A stretch of 21,275 nt of DNA from JBBQWS01 sp038210415 (GTDB lineage: Bacteria; Actinomycetota; Actinomycetes; Prado026): assembly GCA_038210415.1 (NCBI GenBank), contig JBBQWS010000053.1:1-21275 (forward strand), given 5' to 3'. Position 1 is the stretch's first letter, and each line of letters starts with the position of its first letter. A model generated the notes under the pieces. It had not been told where the DNA came from. It saw only the letters and a list, made by a program, of their open reading frames with translations, and searched no databases. Positions 1-7,615 of this stretch are shown here, one piece after another. Both the position numbers and the translations under genes were made by a program.

Positions 1-104
1 CCCGAATGAAGAGCGCCTTCGACGACCCCACGTTCGCCCAGGACGAGTTCCACGAGGCACCCTCGTCCGAAGCCGAAGGCGACACCATCCCGGTCACCGT
101 CTGA
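1..104 (+). CDS. C-terminal end of an upstream protein (partial)
   Basis: An open frame enters from the left edge and ends at TGA 102-104. The visible tail is about 33 residues, acidic and polar, with no membrane segment or motif, so the family cannot be assigned from it. It lies about 125 bases upstream of a retinal-forming Blh gene on the same strand. In many actinobacteria the partner of blh is a microbial rhodopsin, and a polar cytoplasmic tail would fit one, but this is inference from the neighbour only. No second reading frame competes here. Confidence 0.55.
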   Translation, partial: RMKSAFDDPTFAQDEFHEAPSSEAEGDTIPVTV

Positions 105-228
105 CCGCCCCGCCTTCCCCGCTCAAACCGTACGACTGCTCGCGCGACGGCCCTGAGGTTCCCGAGACCACGGCGCCCACGCACCCTGGCTCATGCGGAC
201 CCGACTCGCACATCTGGGAGCTACCGTG

Positions 229-1215
229 ATGACCGTCTCGACCCTGTCCACACGGTCACTGAGGTCAGGCACCTCCGTCCGGGACGCACTGACCGCCAGG
301 GTGCTCGCTGTCGGCCCGGTCGCCGCCCTCGCGACGATCGGCCTCGCCGTGCTCACCGGCGCGACAGCGCAGTCCACGGATCTGCCAGCCTGGGTCCCCT
401 GGGTCGCGCTGGCTTCGGTGGCGGTCGGCGTCCCCCACGGCGCCGTTGACCACCTCGCCCTCATGCGTCCGATCCGACATCGGTGGCTCGCTGTCGGGCT
501 GTACCTCGTCAGCGCCGCCGCGGCAGCCGCCGTGATCCTGCTGCTCCCGGGCCCCGCCTTCGGCGCCGTGGTCGCGATGTCGGCATGGCACTTCGGCAGC
601 GGCGACGTCGAAAGCCTGGCCGATCTCGGAGGTGACGTTCGCGACACGCGGGCGTGGTCGGCCCTGCATGCCGTCGCCGCGGGAGCCGTGCCGCTCGTGC
701 TGCCCCTTACCGGTAGCGCCACCGCCGACACGCTCAGGCTCATCCAGCCCCGGCTCCCTCACCTCGACGGCCTGGCGAGCGGCAGCCTGCGCCTTGTCAC
801 CGTGTTGCTGGCGCTGGTCGTGGTCGCACGCCTGCTGACCATGCGCCGGCTACGCCCGGCAACCGAGCTACTCGTGCTCGTCGCGCTCGGGCTGCTCGTG
901 ACGCCCCTACTCGCGTTCGCCGTGTACTTCGCGTTGTGGCACGCATTGCGCCACACCGCACGACTTGCGCAGGACGACAGCGGTGCGCTCGACGCACGAT
1001 CGCTACTGCGCATCGCCGGCGCCGGGCTCCCCGCACTCGTACTCACCGGCACCATCGTCGCCGCGGCCCTGATCGTGGCCGGCGGCTTAGGCGAGCCCGG
1101 CCCGTGGCTGTGGGTAACGCTAGCCCTCGTCTGGGGGCTGACAGTCCCGCACACGGCAGTCGTGAGCCGGTTCAACGCCGCACGGCGCTCAGCAAACGAC
1201 GCAACCCACCGCTGA
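229..1215 (+). CDS. blh: Brp/Blh family beta-carotene 15,15'-dioxygenase
   Basis: Family role: an integral-membrane iron enzyme that cleaves beta-carotene symmetrically into two retinal molecules, the chromophore of microbial rhodopsins. The 328-residue protein is almost entirely hydrophobic helices and carries the family's His motifs in order: PHGAVDH (about 69-75), WHFGSGD (120-126), WHALRH (237-242) and PHTAVV (307-312). These are the expected metal ligands and neighbours. I place the start at ATG 229 (or GTG 226) because GGGAG at 216-220 is well spaced; an in-frame ATG at 193 has no comparable site and would add a short polar extension. The gene follows another same-strand gene and converges on the GNAT-AAA+ gene. 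No carotenoid synthesis gene is visible, so beta-carotene must come from elsewhere in the genome. Confidence 0.9.
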   Translation: MTVSTLSTRSLRSGTSVRDALTARVLAVGPVAALATIGLAVLTGATAQSTDLPAWVPWVALASVAVGVPHGAVDHLALMRPIRHRWLAVGLYLVSAAAAAAVILLLPGPAFGAVVAMSAWHFGSGDVESLADLGGDVRDTRAWSALHAVAAGAVPLVLPLTGSATADTLRLIQPRLPHLDGLASGSLRLVTVLLALVVVARLLTMRRLRPATELLVLVALGLLVTPLLAFAVYFALWHALRHTARLAQDDSGALDARSLLRIAGAGLPALVLTGTIVAAALIVAGGLGEPGPWLWVTLALVWGLTVPHTAVVSRFNAARRSANDATHR

Positions 1216-1284
1216 TCTCCCCGCAGCACTTGAGGTTCAAGCCCGCGCGGACAGGCCACCGGTTCGCGGCTGCGCGCGCAGGTC

Positions 1285-1314
1285 AGCGGCGGCATTCCGG
1301 CGCGCCGCGCCGCT
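1285..1314. terminator. Possible bidirectional terminator between convergent genes
   Basis: A 7-bp inverted repeat (1285-1291 with 1308-1314) with a GC-rich 16-base loop lies in the 109-base gap between the blh stop and the stop of the convergent GNAT-AAA+ gene. No clear T-run follows on either side, so the call rests on position and the stem only. Confidence 0.3.
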
Positions 1315-1324
1315 GTGGTTCGGA

Positions 1325-2587
1325 TCAGACCCGTGCGTGGGCTTCGGTGTCCTCCTCGAATTCGGCGATCGCCTCGGATGTGAGGGTGGGGCGGGTCGCC
1401 GTAATCTGAGCCAGATAGTCGGAGGTGGTGACACCCTGCGGCTTACCGCTAGAAAGCGCCGCCTCCAGCCGCCGCTGTGCGACCCGTTGACCCGCGTGGC
1501 GGATGTCGGCCGGGGTGAATCCGGCGCTTGCGTCGGCGAGGTCCCCGAGGGCCACGCCGGGTTCGGTCGCTGTGCCGTAGGTGGCCCACAGTGCGCGGCG
1601 GGCGTCGGTGTCGGGAGGCCCGATCGGCAGGACGTAGTCGAACCGACCGTGCCGCAGGAATGCCGGATCGAGGGTGCGGACGGAGTTCGTCGCGCAGATG
1701 AACAGCCGGCCCGGTTGTGCGCGGAACGACACCAGCCCTTTGAGCAGTTCGTTGACCACCCCGACGTCGGTGTCGGCCAGGGTGCGGGCGGCCGCGATCT
1801 CTTCGACCTCGTCGATGAAAACAACCACGTGTTCGAGCGCGGCGATGTCGGCAAAGGCCTGGTTGAGTCCCGAGGCGATGCCGGCAGCGGCGCCGAGCCG
1901 CGAGGGGAACAACTCCAGGAACGGCCAGCCGAGCCGGCCGGCGACGGCGCGGGCGAATGTGGTCTTACCGGTGCCGGGCGGCCCGAACAGGATGACCGCC
2001 CGGGGTGGGTCGACGCCGTAGTCCGCCGCGGTGTCGGGATGGGACAGTGGCAGGATGAGGGTTCGTTCGATGAGGTCCTTCTCTGCGGTCATCCCCGCGA
2101 TCTCGTACCAGAGCCGGGCGTTCGGCACCGCCGCACCGAGCTCGTTGAGCAGCCGCGCCGACGCCGGTGAGGTCAGTTCGGACTTCTCGAAGTAGGTAAC
2201 GCCCTCGCGGGCGGCGAACCCGGAGTTGTCGAATGCAGCGCTGCCGGTCTCGCCGGCCGGCAGCAGCGCTCCGATCCGAGACACGCCGAGAGTGAGCAGC
2301 CGCTGCTCGAGGGCGGCGAGCAGGTCGCTGCCCAGGCCGTGGCCTCGCCAAGCCGGTGACAGACTCAGCCGGAGCACCCAGGCCCGGTCGGCATCGACCC
2401 GGCTCAGGGCCGCGCCGATCAACTGTCCGTCGGCGACCGCGACGACGGCCGGGTGACTGCCCAGGGCTGCGACGACATCGGCAAGGGTGAACATCGGCGG
2501 TTGCCGAGTCGTCGAGGACTCGTCATCGAGCCGGATCAGCGCCTCGAGATCAGCCGCAGCGAGGTCGCGAACGTGCCAGCTGCCCAC
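1325..2587 (-). CDS. GNAT acetyltransferase-AAA+ ATPase fusion protein
   Basis: A two-domain protein of about 420 residues. Numbered from the upstream ATG at 2602, residues 10-140 form a GNAT fold with the acetyl-CoA pyrophosphate-binding loop RGHGLG (86-91). After a short linker, residues 170-425 form one classical AAA+ module: Walker A GPPGTGKT (207-214), Walker B VVVFIDEVEE (259-268), sensor 1 Asn306, arginine finger in RHGRFD (317-322) and a sensor 2-like Arg368. A GTG start at 2587 is preferred because GGAGGAG (2594-2600) lies six bases before it; the ATG at 2602 would put that site inside the gene. AAA+ proteins of this type are usually hexameric remodelers. The GNAT domain could modify, or merely recognise, the client. 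The acceptor substrate is unknown. The gene stands alone and is convergent with blh. Confidence 0.85.
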   Translation of the reverse strand: MGSWHVRDLAAADLEALIRLDDESSTTRQPPMFTLADVVAALGSHPAVVAVADGQLIGAALSRVDADRAWVLRLSLSPAWRGHGLGSDLLAALEQRLLTLGVSRIGALLPAGETGSAAFDNSGFAAREGVTYFEKSELTSPASARLLNELGAAVPNARLWYEIAGMTAEKDLIERTLILPLSHPDTAADYGVDPPRAVILFGPPGTGKTTFARAVAGRLGWPFLELFPSRLGAAAGIASGLNQAFADIAALEHVVVFIDEVEEIAAARTLADTDVGVVNELLKGLVSFRAQPGRLFICATNSVRTLDPAFLRHGRFDYVLPIGPPDTDARRALWATYGTATEPGVALGDLADASAGFTPADIRHAGQRVAQRRLEAALSSGKPQGVTTSDYLAQITATRPTLTSEAIAEFEEDTEAHARV

Positions 2588-2593
2588 TGCCCG

Positions 2594-2600
2594 CTCCTCC
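2594..2600 (-). promoter_or_regulatory. Ribosome binding site that sets the GNAT-AAA+ start
   Basis: On the minus strand this reads GGAGGAG, close to a perfect anti-Shine-Dalgarno match, with a six-base spacer to GTG 2587. It argues against initiation at ATG 2602. Confidence 0.6.
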
Positions 2601-2675
2601 ATCCGTTGCCGACGCCCCCGATGCGCTCCGGTGAGCTTCTCGAGTTCGTCCTTCGAGCATGAAGCTCCCGCACAT

Positions 2676-2720
2676 GAATGGCGGACCGGACCGAGTGAGG
2701 CACCACACGTCCCGCCATTC
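2676..2720. repeat. Inverted repeat upstream of the GNAT-AAA+ gene
   Basis: Nine-base arms gaatggcgg (2676-2684) and ccgccattc (2712-2720) are separated by 27 bases. They lie in the gap upstream of the minus-strand GNAT-AAA+ gene and before the first IS1380 remnant. They could be part of a control region or an old insertion-sequence end. Between 2588 and 2897 I see no gene, only this and the next hairpin. Confidence 0.45.
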
Positions 2721-2732
2721 CTAAGTATCGAT

Positions 2733-2766
2733 ATTCACAGCTTGCGATCTGACTCGCGCTGTGAAT
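2733..2766. repeat. Long imperfect hairpin in an AT-richer patch
   Basis: Outer arms attcacagc (2733-2741) and gctgtgaat (2758-2766) pair perfectly; after a two-base bulge, inner arms gcga (2744-2747) and tcgc (2754-2757) pair around a six-base loop. The stem is thus 13 bp with one bulge. The surrounding sequence is AT-richer than the rest of the window. It may be an operator, a terminator or a transposon end; there is not enough context to choose. Confidence 0.45.
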
Positions 2767-2897
2767 GCGCGGAAATACCTGTCGCCCAACGAGAAACTGG
2801 ACATGTCAAGGGACCAGTTCACCGTGCGGAAGGCACAAGAAGCAGGATACGACGTGGGCGCCCAGGTTGCCTGTCGCGGCCGACCGGGGGTGGGGGG

Positions 2898-3110
2898 TTC
2901 GCCGATATCGACGTGCTGCGTCACCCGGTCACCCGGTCACTGTGCACAGACAAGAAGAACGCCCGCCCGAGGTTCAAGAAGGGGTTCGGCCACCACCCGC
3001 TGGCCGTCGGCTGCGAGAACACCCAAGAGGTACTCGCCAACCGGACTCCGCCCGGGCACCGCCGGCTCGAGCACTGCCGAGTCGCGCGGTGGTCCACGCG
3101 GTGTCAGGCT
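2898..3110 (+). pseudogene. IS1380-family transposase remnant 1 (internal fragment, frameshifted)
   Basis: In one frame, residues read FADIDVLR, then DKKNARPRFKKGFGHHPLAV and ENTQEVLAN. This matches the catalytic-core stretch of actinobacterial IS1380 transposases, which typically read ...DIDATLV...FKKGFGHHPL...DNTGE.LA. From about 3045 the homology jumps to the next frame as LRPGTAGSSTAES, matching the family's RPGNAGSNTA motif. Both transposase ends are missing. The expected metal-ligand region is scrambled by a short tandem repeat of tcacccgg at 2921-2940. It is therefore a dead relic. Confidence 0.7.
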
Positions 3111-3143
3111 GCAGTAACACTTCCCTGACTTAGGAGACCCCCA

Positions 3144-3383
3144 ATGCTCGCGCAGCGGATGAAGAACATCGGCATCACCAGTGACGTTCTGCAGATCCTC
3201 GGCTTCGCCTCGGTCCTCGGCAGCATCGCGACCTGGCGTACTGCCGCAGGATCAGGGGACTCCGCGCACGCCGAGCGTTTCGGCATCTTCGTCGGGCTGT
3301 GGGCACCTACGTTCTTCGCCCTCGCTGGGCAGGTGGCGATCGCGGAAGCCAATGACGCAAAGGTCATCGACCAGATCTCCTAG
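3144..3383 (+). CDS. Small conserved membrane protein (79 residues)
   Basis: The protein has two hydrophobic segments, roughly residues 13-29 and 47-66, joined by a polar turn containing AHAERFGIF, and a short acidic tail. This layout and the phrase GLWAPTFFALA are, as I recall, typical of a small uncharacterised actinobacterial membrane protein family; no function is known to me. GGAGA stands seven bases before ATG 3144, supporting the start. The gene is isolated between two IS1380 relics, and its good ribosome binding site and intact frame suggest it is still expressed. Confidence 0.75.
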   Translation: MLAQRMKNIGITSDVLQILGFASVLGSIATWRTAAGSGDSAHAERFGIFVGLWAPTFFALAGQVAIAEANDAKVIDQIS

Positions 3384-3559
3384 CCTGGCTCGTTCACGAT
3401 TGAGGGGCTGACACGGCCTCACGAAACGCGAAAGAGTCGGTCCGGTAAGGCGAAGTTGAGCTTGCGACAGAGCAAGTAGACCTGGCGAAGAGGCACTTCG
3501 CGGCCGAAGCACACGAGGTAGCCTCCAGGGTCGCCGCTCTCCGCGGCCGTCGAGGAGGT
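3384..3559. other. Gap with no recognisable gene
   Basis: No supported gene. A minus-strand open frame crosses here but resembles nothing I know and continues antisense to the second transposase relic. No terminator or repeat stands out. Confidence 0.5.
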
Positions 3560-3775
3560 CGGTGCGCGCCCGGTCGTTACAGCGACGCTCTGCGTAAGCA
3601 GGGCGAGATGCTCTCGGGCACCCTGTGGCCGGGGAACGCCGGGGTGAACCCCGCTGCTTACCCCTTCGAGGCCCTGACGGCGGCGTTCGACCAGATCGCC
3701 GCCAGGTGCCGCTGGGAAGATGTTGGTCCGCGCCGACGGCGCCGGCGCGGACCGACATCGCCTGGAGGACTTTGG
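3560..3775 (+). pseudogene. IS1380-family transposase remnant 2 (frameshifted)
   Basis: The frame reads GEMLSGTLWPGNAGVNPAAY followed by FEALTAAFDQIAA, matching the IS1380 stretch GEALAG.LRPGNAGSNTA..H..VLDAALAQIP. About 3720 the homology moves to another frame as VLVRADGAGADRH, the family's conserved LVRADGAG motif. It overlaps remnant 1 by about 25 family positions (the RPGNAG motif occurs in both), so the two are separate copies and not one element split by an insertion. Neither terminus is visible. Confidence 0.65.
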
Positions 3776-3813
3776 TCTCTGGGGTTCGGATTCCCTCTGC
3801 GAGGAGGGTTCAG

Positions 3814-4125
3814 ATGTGGCCATTCATCCGAGCATCTACCACGAACGCCGCGTTCTTCCGGTCCGGGCTCATCCCCCGGTGGCTGTCCGTGTGGGGACTC
3901 GCCGGTGCGGCGGCGTATCTCGCCGCCGGACTGTTGGTCATGTACGGGTTCGAGGCGCTGTCCACTCCACAGGTCGTGCTGGAGGCGCCCCTAGGGCTGC
4001 AGGAGATCGCCTTGGCTTTATGGCTGATTCTCAAGGGGTTCGACCCGCAGTTGGCAGCACCCGCGATACCCGATCGAGGCACCGGAGCCGAGCACACATC
4101 CTCCCCCTCGGGTGCCCCCGCCTGA
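3814..4125 (+). pseudogene. C-terminal fragment of a DUF4386 membrane protein
   Basis: From about 3844 the sequence reads RSGLIPRWLSVWGLAGA, then a hydrophobic helix, then VVLEAPLGLQEIALALWLI and LKGFDP. This is the ending of DUF4386 proteins, which are normally around 220-240 residues with six or more helices; here only about the last third remains. The upstream part has been replaced by IS1380 debris. A fortuitous-looking GGAGGG precedes ATG 3814, so a 103-residue two-helix product could still be made. DUF4386 function is unknown. It abuts a DUF6326 gene, another small membrane family. Confidence 0.65.
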
Positions 4126-4150
4126 CCTCAGCACAATCAAGCCTCCACTG

Positions 4151-4156
4151 AAGGAG
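4151..4156 (+). promoter_or_regulatory. Ribosome binding site that sets the DUF6326 start
   Basis: AAGGAG lies nine bases before GTG 4166 and supports that start over the upstream ATG at 4112, which would overlap the DUF4386 fragment. Confidence 0.55.
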
Positions 4157-4165
4157 CTGATCCCG

Positions 4166-4690
4166 GTGACCAGCACAACAACGAGGACGACACGCAGCAG
4201 GCAGTACAAGGACACCAAGGTCGATGTGAAGCTAGTCCTTTCTGCACTGTGGATCACGATGCTCTTCGTGTTTGCCTACGTCGACATCTTCGCGTTCCTT
4301 CGCGCCGATGTGCTCAGGGCTGCGCTCGACGGCGAGGTCGCGACCACAGGATTCACGGTCAACCAACTGTTCCTGACCTACACCATGGTGTATGTCCTGC
4401 CGGCGGCCCTGATGGTGGTCCTGTCGCTCGTCCTCACGCCACGTGTCAACCGACTCGCCAATCTGGTTGTCAGCTGCATCTACGCAGTCACGATCATCGG
4501 GGGAGCCGTCGGCGAGACGTGGGCCTATTACGTCGTGGGAAGCGTTGTCGAAGTGCTACTCCTCGTCGCCATCGCCCGCATCGCCTGGGCGTGGCCACCA
4601 CCCAAGTCCGCAACCTCGCCGGCTGCTGCTCACGTTGAGCCACGCCTGCGGGGCGGCATCTCTATCGACTCCGGTCGTCGTCGGCCCTGA
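4166..4690 (+). CDS. DUF6326 family membrane protein
   Basis: About 174 residues from GTG 4166. A basic, Thr/Arg-rich N-terminus precedes a helix with the signature YVDIFAFLRADVLR, then a loop with GEVATTGFTVNQLFL and three more hydrophobic segments (TYTMVYVLPAALMVVLSLVL; NLVVSCIYAVTIIGG; VGSVVEVLLLVAIARIAWAW). The YVDIFAF motif and four-helix layout match DUF6326 proteins, of unknown function. The last 25 residues are polar and rich in Pro and Arg and may be a poorly conserved extension. The gene follows the DUF4386 fragment closely, so the two may once have formed a transcription unit. Confidence 0.8.
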   Translation: MTSTTTRTTRSRQYKDTKVDVKLVLSALWITMLFVFAYVDIFAFLRADVLRAALDGEVATTGFTVNQLFLTYTMVYVLPAALMVVLSLVLTPRVNRLANLVVSCIYAVTIIGGAVGETWAYYVVGSVVEVLLLVAIARIAWAWPPPKSATSPAAAHVEPRLRGGISIDSGRRRP

Positions 4691-4731
4691 GGTGGACGGA
4701 CACCGGCGCGGGTCGCACACGGGTCCGACAA

Positions 4732-4752
4732 CGGTGCGCCAACGTCGCACCG
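4732..4752 (+). terminator. Possible terminator after the DUF6326 gene
   Basis: A 7-bp stem, cggtgcg (4732-4738) with cgcaccg (4746-4752), and a seven-base loop lie about 40 bases past the DUF6326 stop. There is no T-run, as is common in high-GC genomes. Confidence 0.35.
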
Positions 4753-4840
4753 CGTGAGGACCACCTGACGGCTGAACTGCGGGGCGGCTCTTCGCACTCC
4801 TCACGAGGCGGATACCACGACCGAGAGCCTGCGCGGTCGG

Positions 4841-4871
4841 CGTCCGACGGAGGTGCGTCGGGGGTCGGACG
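4841..4871 (-). terminator. Possible terminator of the LAL regulator gene
   Basis: Eight-base arms cgtccgac (4841-4848) and gtcggacg (4864-4871) lie 15 bases beyond the stop of the minus-strand regulator gene. The position fits a terminator, but no T-run follows. Confidence 0.35.
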
Positions 4872-4885
4872 ACCGACCGGAACGC

Positions 4886-7615
4886 TCAGGCCTCACCGTT
4901 CATCCGCAGGGACAGCTGGGTGCGCGTATCGACTCCGAGTTTGCGGAAGACACGACTCAGGTGCGACTCCACGGTGCGCGACGAGAGGAAGAGCATCTCG
5001 GCGACCTCACGGTTGCGCCGCCCTTCGGCGACGAGGGTCGCGATCTGCAGTTCCTGCGCGGTCAGCAGGGTCGACACGTCCGCGTTCCTCGCCGTGGTGA
5101 CTGCGGCGCCGCTGGCAGCGAGTTCGCCCTCGCACCTGGCCACCCACGGCGCCGCCTCGAGTCGCTGGAAGATGTCCAGAGCCGAATGCAGACGTACGCG
5201 CGCCTCGACGCGGCGGCGGTCGCGTCTGAGCCGCTCACCGTGACACAACATCGTTCGCGCCGCATGGAACACGAGTCCCAACGACAGGTCGATCTCGGCC
5301 GACTCGGTGAACGCAGCGTCGTACTCCGGGCCGGGAGCAAGCAGCCCGGTGATCCGGAGGGCGCGAGCGCGGGGCAGCGGAGGCGCCAGTGGCCCGACCC
5401 GGTCGAGGAACTCTGGGGCGACCCCGCGCGCTTCGTCCAGCCGCCCGCTGCGGACGTAGACCTCGACGAGGTCCGGCACCGGTGAGTGAAACGGGTGCTC
5501 AATGCCGTGGAGTCGGGTAGAGGCGAGGGCCGCCTCGAGGCGCACCGCTGCCTTCTCGAAATTTCCGAGCCCCAGATCGAGAAGCGCTTCACGCCGCTCC
5601 GCCAGCAGCGCGGTCACGGGATCGACGAGGCGGACGGATGCGCTGCGCACTCTGGCGCAGTTTTCGCGACATCGTTCCGCCTGCCCGCGCGCGGCGTCGA
5701 TCTCCGCCTGCAGAAGCAGTGCCTCGCACCTACGGCCAGGGAGGTCGACGTCGAGGAGCAGGTCGCTGACCTCGAGGGCTCGCACGTACGCCGAGGTCCA
5801 GGCGCCAAGAGTGTGGTCGCAGAAGGCCACGCCGTAGGCGACGTCCGTGATGCCGTCCACGTCCCCCGTCGCGCGCGCCACCTGGCCCGCGTGGAGGTAG
5901 ACCGAACGGGCGAGCGCAATCCTGCCCCACTGCGTGGCGAGGCCGGCGACCGTCGCAAGGTTCGCGAAGTCGTCGCCGGATGGTGGTTCGGCGAACGACT
6001 TCTCGAGCCGCTCGAAGGAGGCGCGGCGGGATTCACCATCGCCGTCGTGGAGTTCGCAGAAGGTCCGCACCAGCTCACGAAACTCCGACGAACCTCCGTC
6101 GAGCGAGTCGAGCTGGTCGACGGCGGCGCGAGCAGTCGCAATGTCGCGCTCCCCCACAGCCGTCCGCGCGACCTGGACGAGCAGCGGCACCGCGCGCCCG
6201 CGCTCGAGTGTCCGACAGGCGGCCACCACCGACTCGCCGAGCTCACGACGCCAGCCCAGGCGCAGGCCCAGTTGGCCCTCGAGCGCCTGGATGCGCGCAT
6301 CCAGCTCGGGTAACACCGGTGCGCCGTCCCGCGCGAGCGCGATAAGGCTCCTGGCGCGGGTCGACGCCGCCGACATGAGGCAGCATTCCGCAGCCGCGAC
6401 GAGCGCCGCGACACGCACCCCGTGGTCGAGCGTGAGCCCGGCGGCCATTTCGTGGCTGCGCGAGGCCTCGTCCGGTCTCCCGCTCTCGAGCGCTCGCTCG
6501 CCGGCCTGCGCGAGCCGTGCGGCGAGCGCCTCGTCGACTCCGACTGTCGCGTTGGCCCGGTGCCAGAGGGACCGTGCCTCGTCGTGAGGGCTGAGCGCGT
6601 CCGCAAGGCATGCATGGGCGGCCCGGACCTGGGCCGGCCCAGCCGCCGCCAACGAAGCGGCCGCCAGGAGCGGATGACGCAAAGCGGCCAGAGGGCCGGG
6701 TCCCGCGAGCAGCCCGAGGGTGACGAGCTCGTCGATCCCCTCGGTGCCATCCCCCCACGACCGGAGGGCCGCAACCACCAGGGCGATGTCGACCCGCCCG
6801 TCGCAGGCAGCGAGGAGGAGTGCACGCCCGGCGGCCGGAGACAGGGCTGCGAGCTGGTCGGAGAACACCGACTGCAGGCCGTCGACGTCGTGAGCCGACC
6901 ACGTCTGCGCCGGGAGAGCAGCATGGGGAAGTCGCGCGACACGTCGGGTGAGCTCTACGAGCGCCAAGGGGTTGCCCTGCGCGCGCGCCACGACGTCCTC
7001 GATCTGGTCGTCGTCCAGGTCGACGTCAAGCTCGTCGACGATCCGGCGGGCCGATTCCGTCGAGATACTCGAGAGCCGCAGGCGGCTCATGAGGCCTTCA
7101 GGGACGGCTGCCTCGGATCGCGTCGCGAGGACGACCATGACCCGCTCGGTGCTCAGCCGCCGCAAGGCGAATCCAAGGGCACGCCGAGTCTCCGCGTCCA
7201 CCCACTGGAGGTCGTCGACGAGGAGCAGGACCGGAGCCTCGGACGCCGACTCCGCGAGCAGCGTGATGAGTCCCGAGCCCAGGGCGAGCAGGTCCACGGG
7301 ACCGGTCGGGCTGCCGTCGCCCTCGGCGGTGCAGGCCTCGACCGCGCGCCGCTGTCGAGGCGGGAGCGCGCCGCGATGGCGGCGCATCGCGCGGCACAGC
7401 ACCGCGAGCCCGGCGTAACCGAGCGCCGTCTCCGACGGCATCCCCGTCATGCGAATCACGTTCACGTCGGGCGCGCCGGCCAGCAGGGCGGCAAGCACCG
7501 TCGTCTTCCCGATGCCCGGGTCACCCACGAGCGCGACAACCTGGGAGCTGCCGTCTCGCGCCAGCTCGAGGGCTCCGCGGAGGAAACCGAGCTCGACCTC
7601 CCTCCCAACGATCAC
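4886..7615 (-). CDS. LAL-type LuxR family ATP-binding transcriptional regulator
   Basis: A 909-residue protein with the full LAL architecture. The N-terminal ATPase domain has Walker A GDPGIGKTT (31-39) and Walker B VLLLVDDLQWVD (129-140). A long Ala/Leu/Arg-rich helical middle region follows, resembling TPR-like repeats. The C-terminal LuxR helix-turn-helix (about 852-905) contains LVAEGRRNREVAEMLFLS, then SSRTVESHLSRVFRKLGV. The length agrees with the family's usual 850-1000. The start is a GTG at 7615, beginning IVGREVELGFLRGAL, the normal opening of LAL proteins, although its ribosome binding site is weak. LAL proteins usually activate nearby genes in response to a ligand sensed by the central region. 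The divergent secreted barrel gene at 7744 is the obvious candidate target. The ligand is unknown. Confidence 0.92.
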   Translation of the reverse strand: MIVGREVELGFLRGALELARDGSSQVVALVGDPGIGKTTVLAALLAGAPDVNVIRMTGMPSETALGYAGLAVLCRAMRRHRGALPPRQRRAVEACTAEGDGSPTGPVDLLALGSGLITLLAESASEAPVLLLVDDLQWVDAETRRALGFALRRLSTERVMVVLATRSEAAVPEGLMSRLRLSSISTESARRIVDELDVDLDDDQIEDVVARAQGNPLALVELTRRVARLPHAALPAQTWSAHDVDGLQSVFSDQLAALSPAAGRALLLAACDGRVDIALVVAALRSWGDGTEGIDELVTLGLLAGPGPLAALRHPLLAAASLAAAGPAQVRAAHACLADALSPHDEARSLWHRANATVGVDEALAARLAQAGERALESGRPDEASRSHEMAAGLTLDHGVRVAALVAAAECCLMSAASTRARSLIALARDGAPVLPELDARIQALEGQLGLRLGWRRELGESVVAACRTLERGRAVPLLVQVARTAVGERDIATARAAVDQLDSLDGGSSEFRELVRTFCELHDGDGESRRASFERLEKSFAEPPSGDDFANLATVAGLATQWGRIALARSVYLHAGQVARATGDVDGITDVAYGVAFCDHTLGAWTSAYVRALEVSDLLLDVDLPGRRCEALLLQAEIDAARGQAERCRENCARVRSASVRLVDPVTALLAERREALLDLGLGNFEKAAVRLEAALASTRLHGIEHPFHSPVPDLVEVYVRSGRLDEARGVAPEFLDRVGPLAPPLPRARALRITGLLAPGPEYDAAFTESAEIDLSLGLVFHAARTMLCHGERLRRDRRRVEARVRLHSALDIFQRLEAAPWVARCEGELAASGAAVTTARNADVSTLLTAQELQIATLVAEGRRNREVAEMLFLSSRTVESHLSRVFRKLGVDTRTQLSLRMNGEA

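Noticed and set aside
2921..2940. Tandem repeat of tcacccgg, two and a half units
   Set aside because: Too short for a CRISPR or iteron array; it sits within the decayed transposase and is most simply a slippage duplication.
2898..3775. One IS1380 gene split by insertion of the small membrane gene
   Set aside because: Both fragments contain the RPGNAG region, so they overlap in family coordinates and cannot be two halves of one gene.
3419..3823. Minus-strand frame next to the second IS1380 relic
   Set aside because: The end of it looks somewhat protein-like, but it is antisense to clear transposase homology and I recognise no family.
5486..6313. Further long frames within the LAL gene
   Set aside because: Shadows caused by the high-GC codon pattern; no motif supports them.
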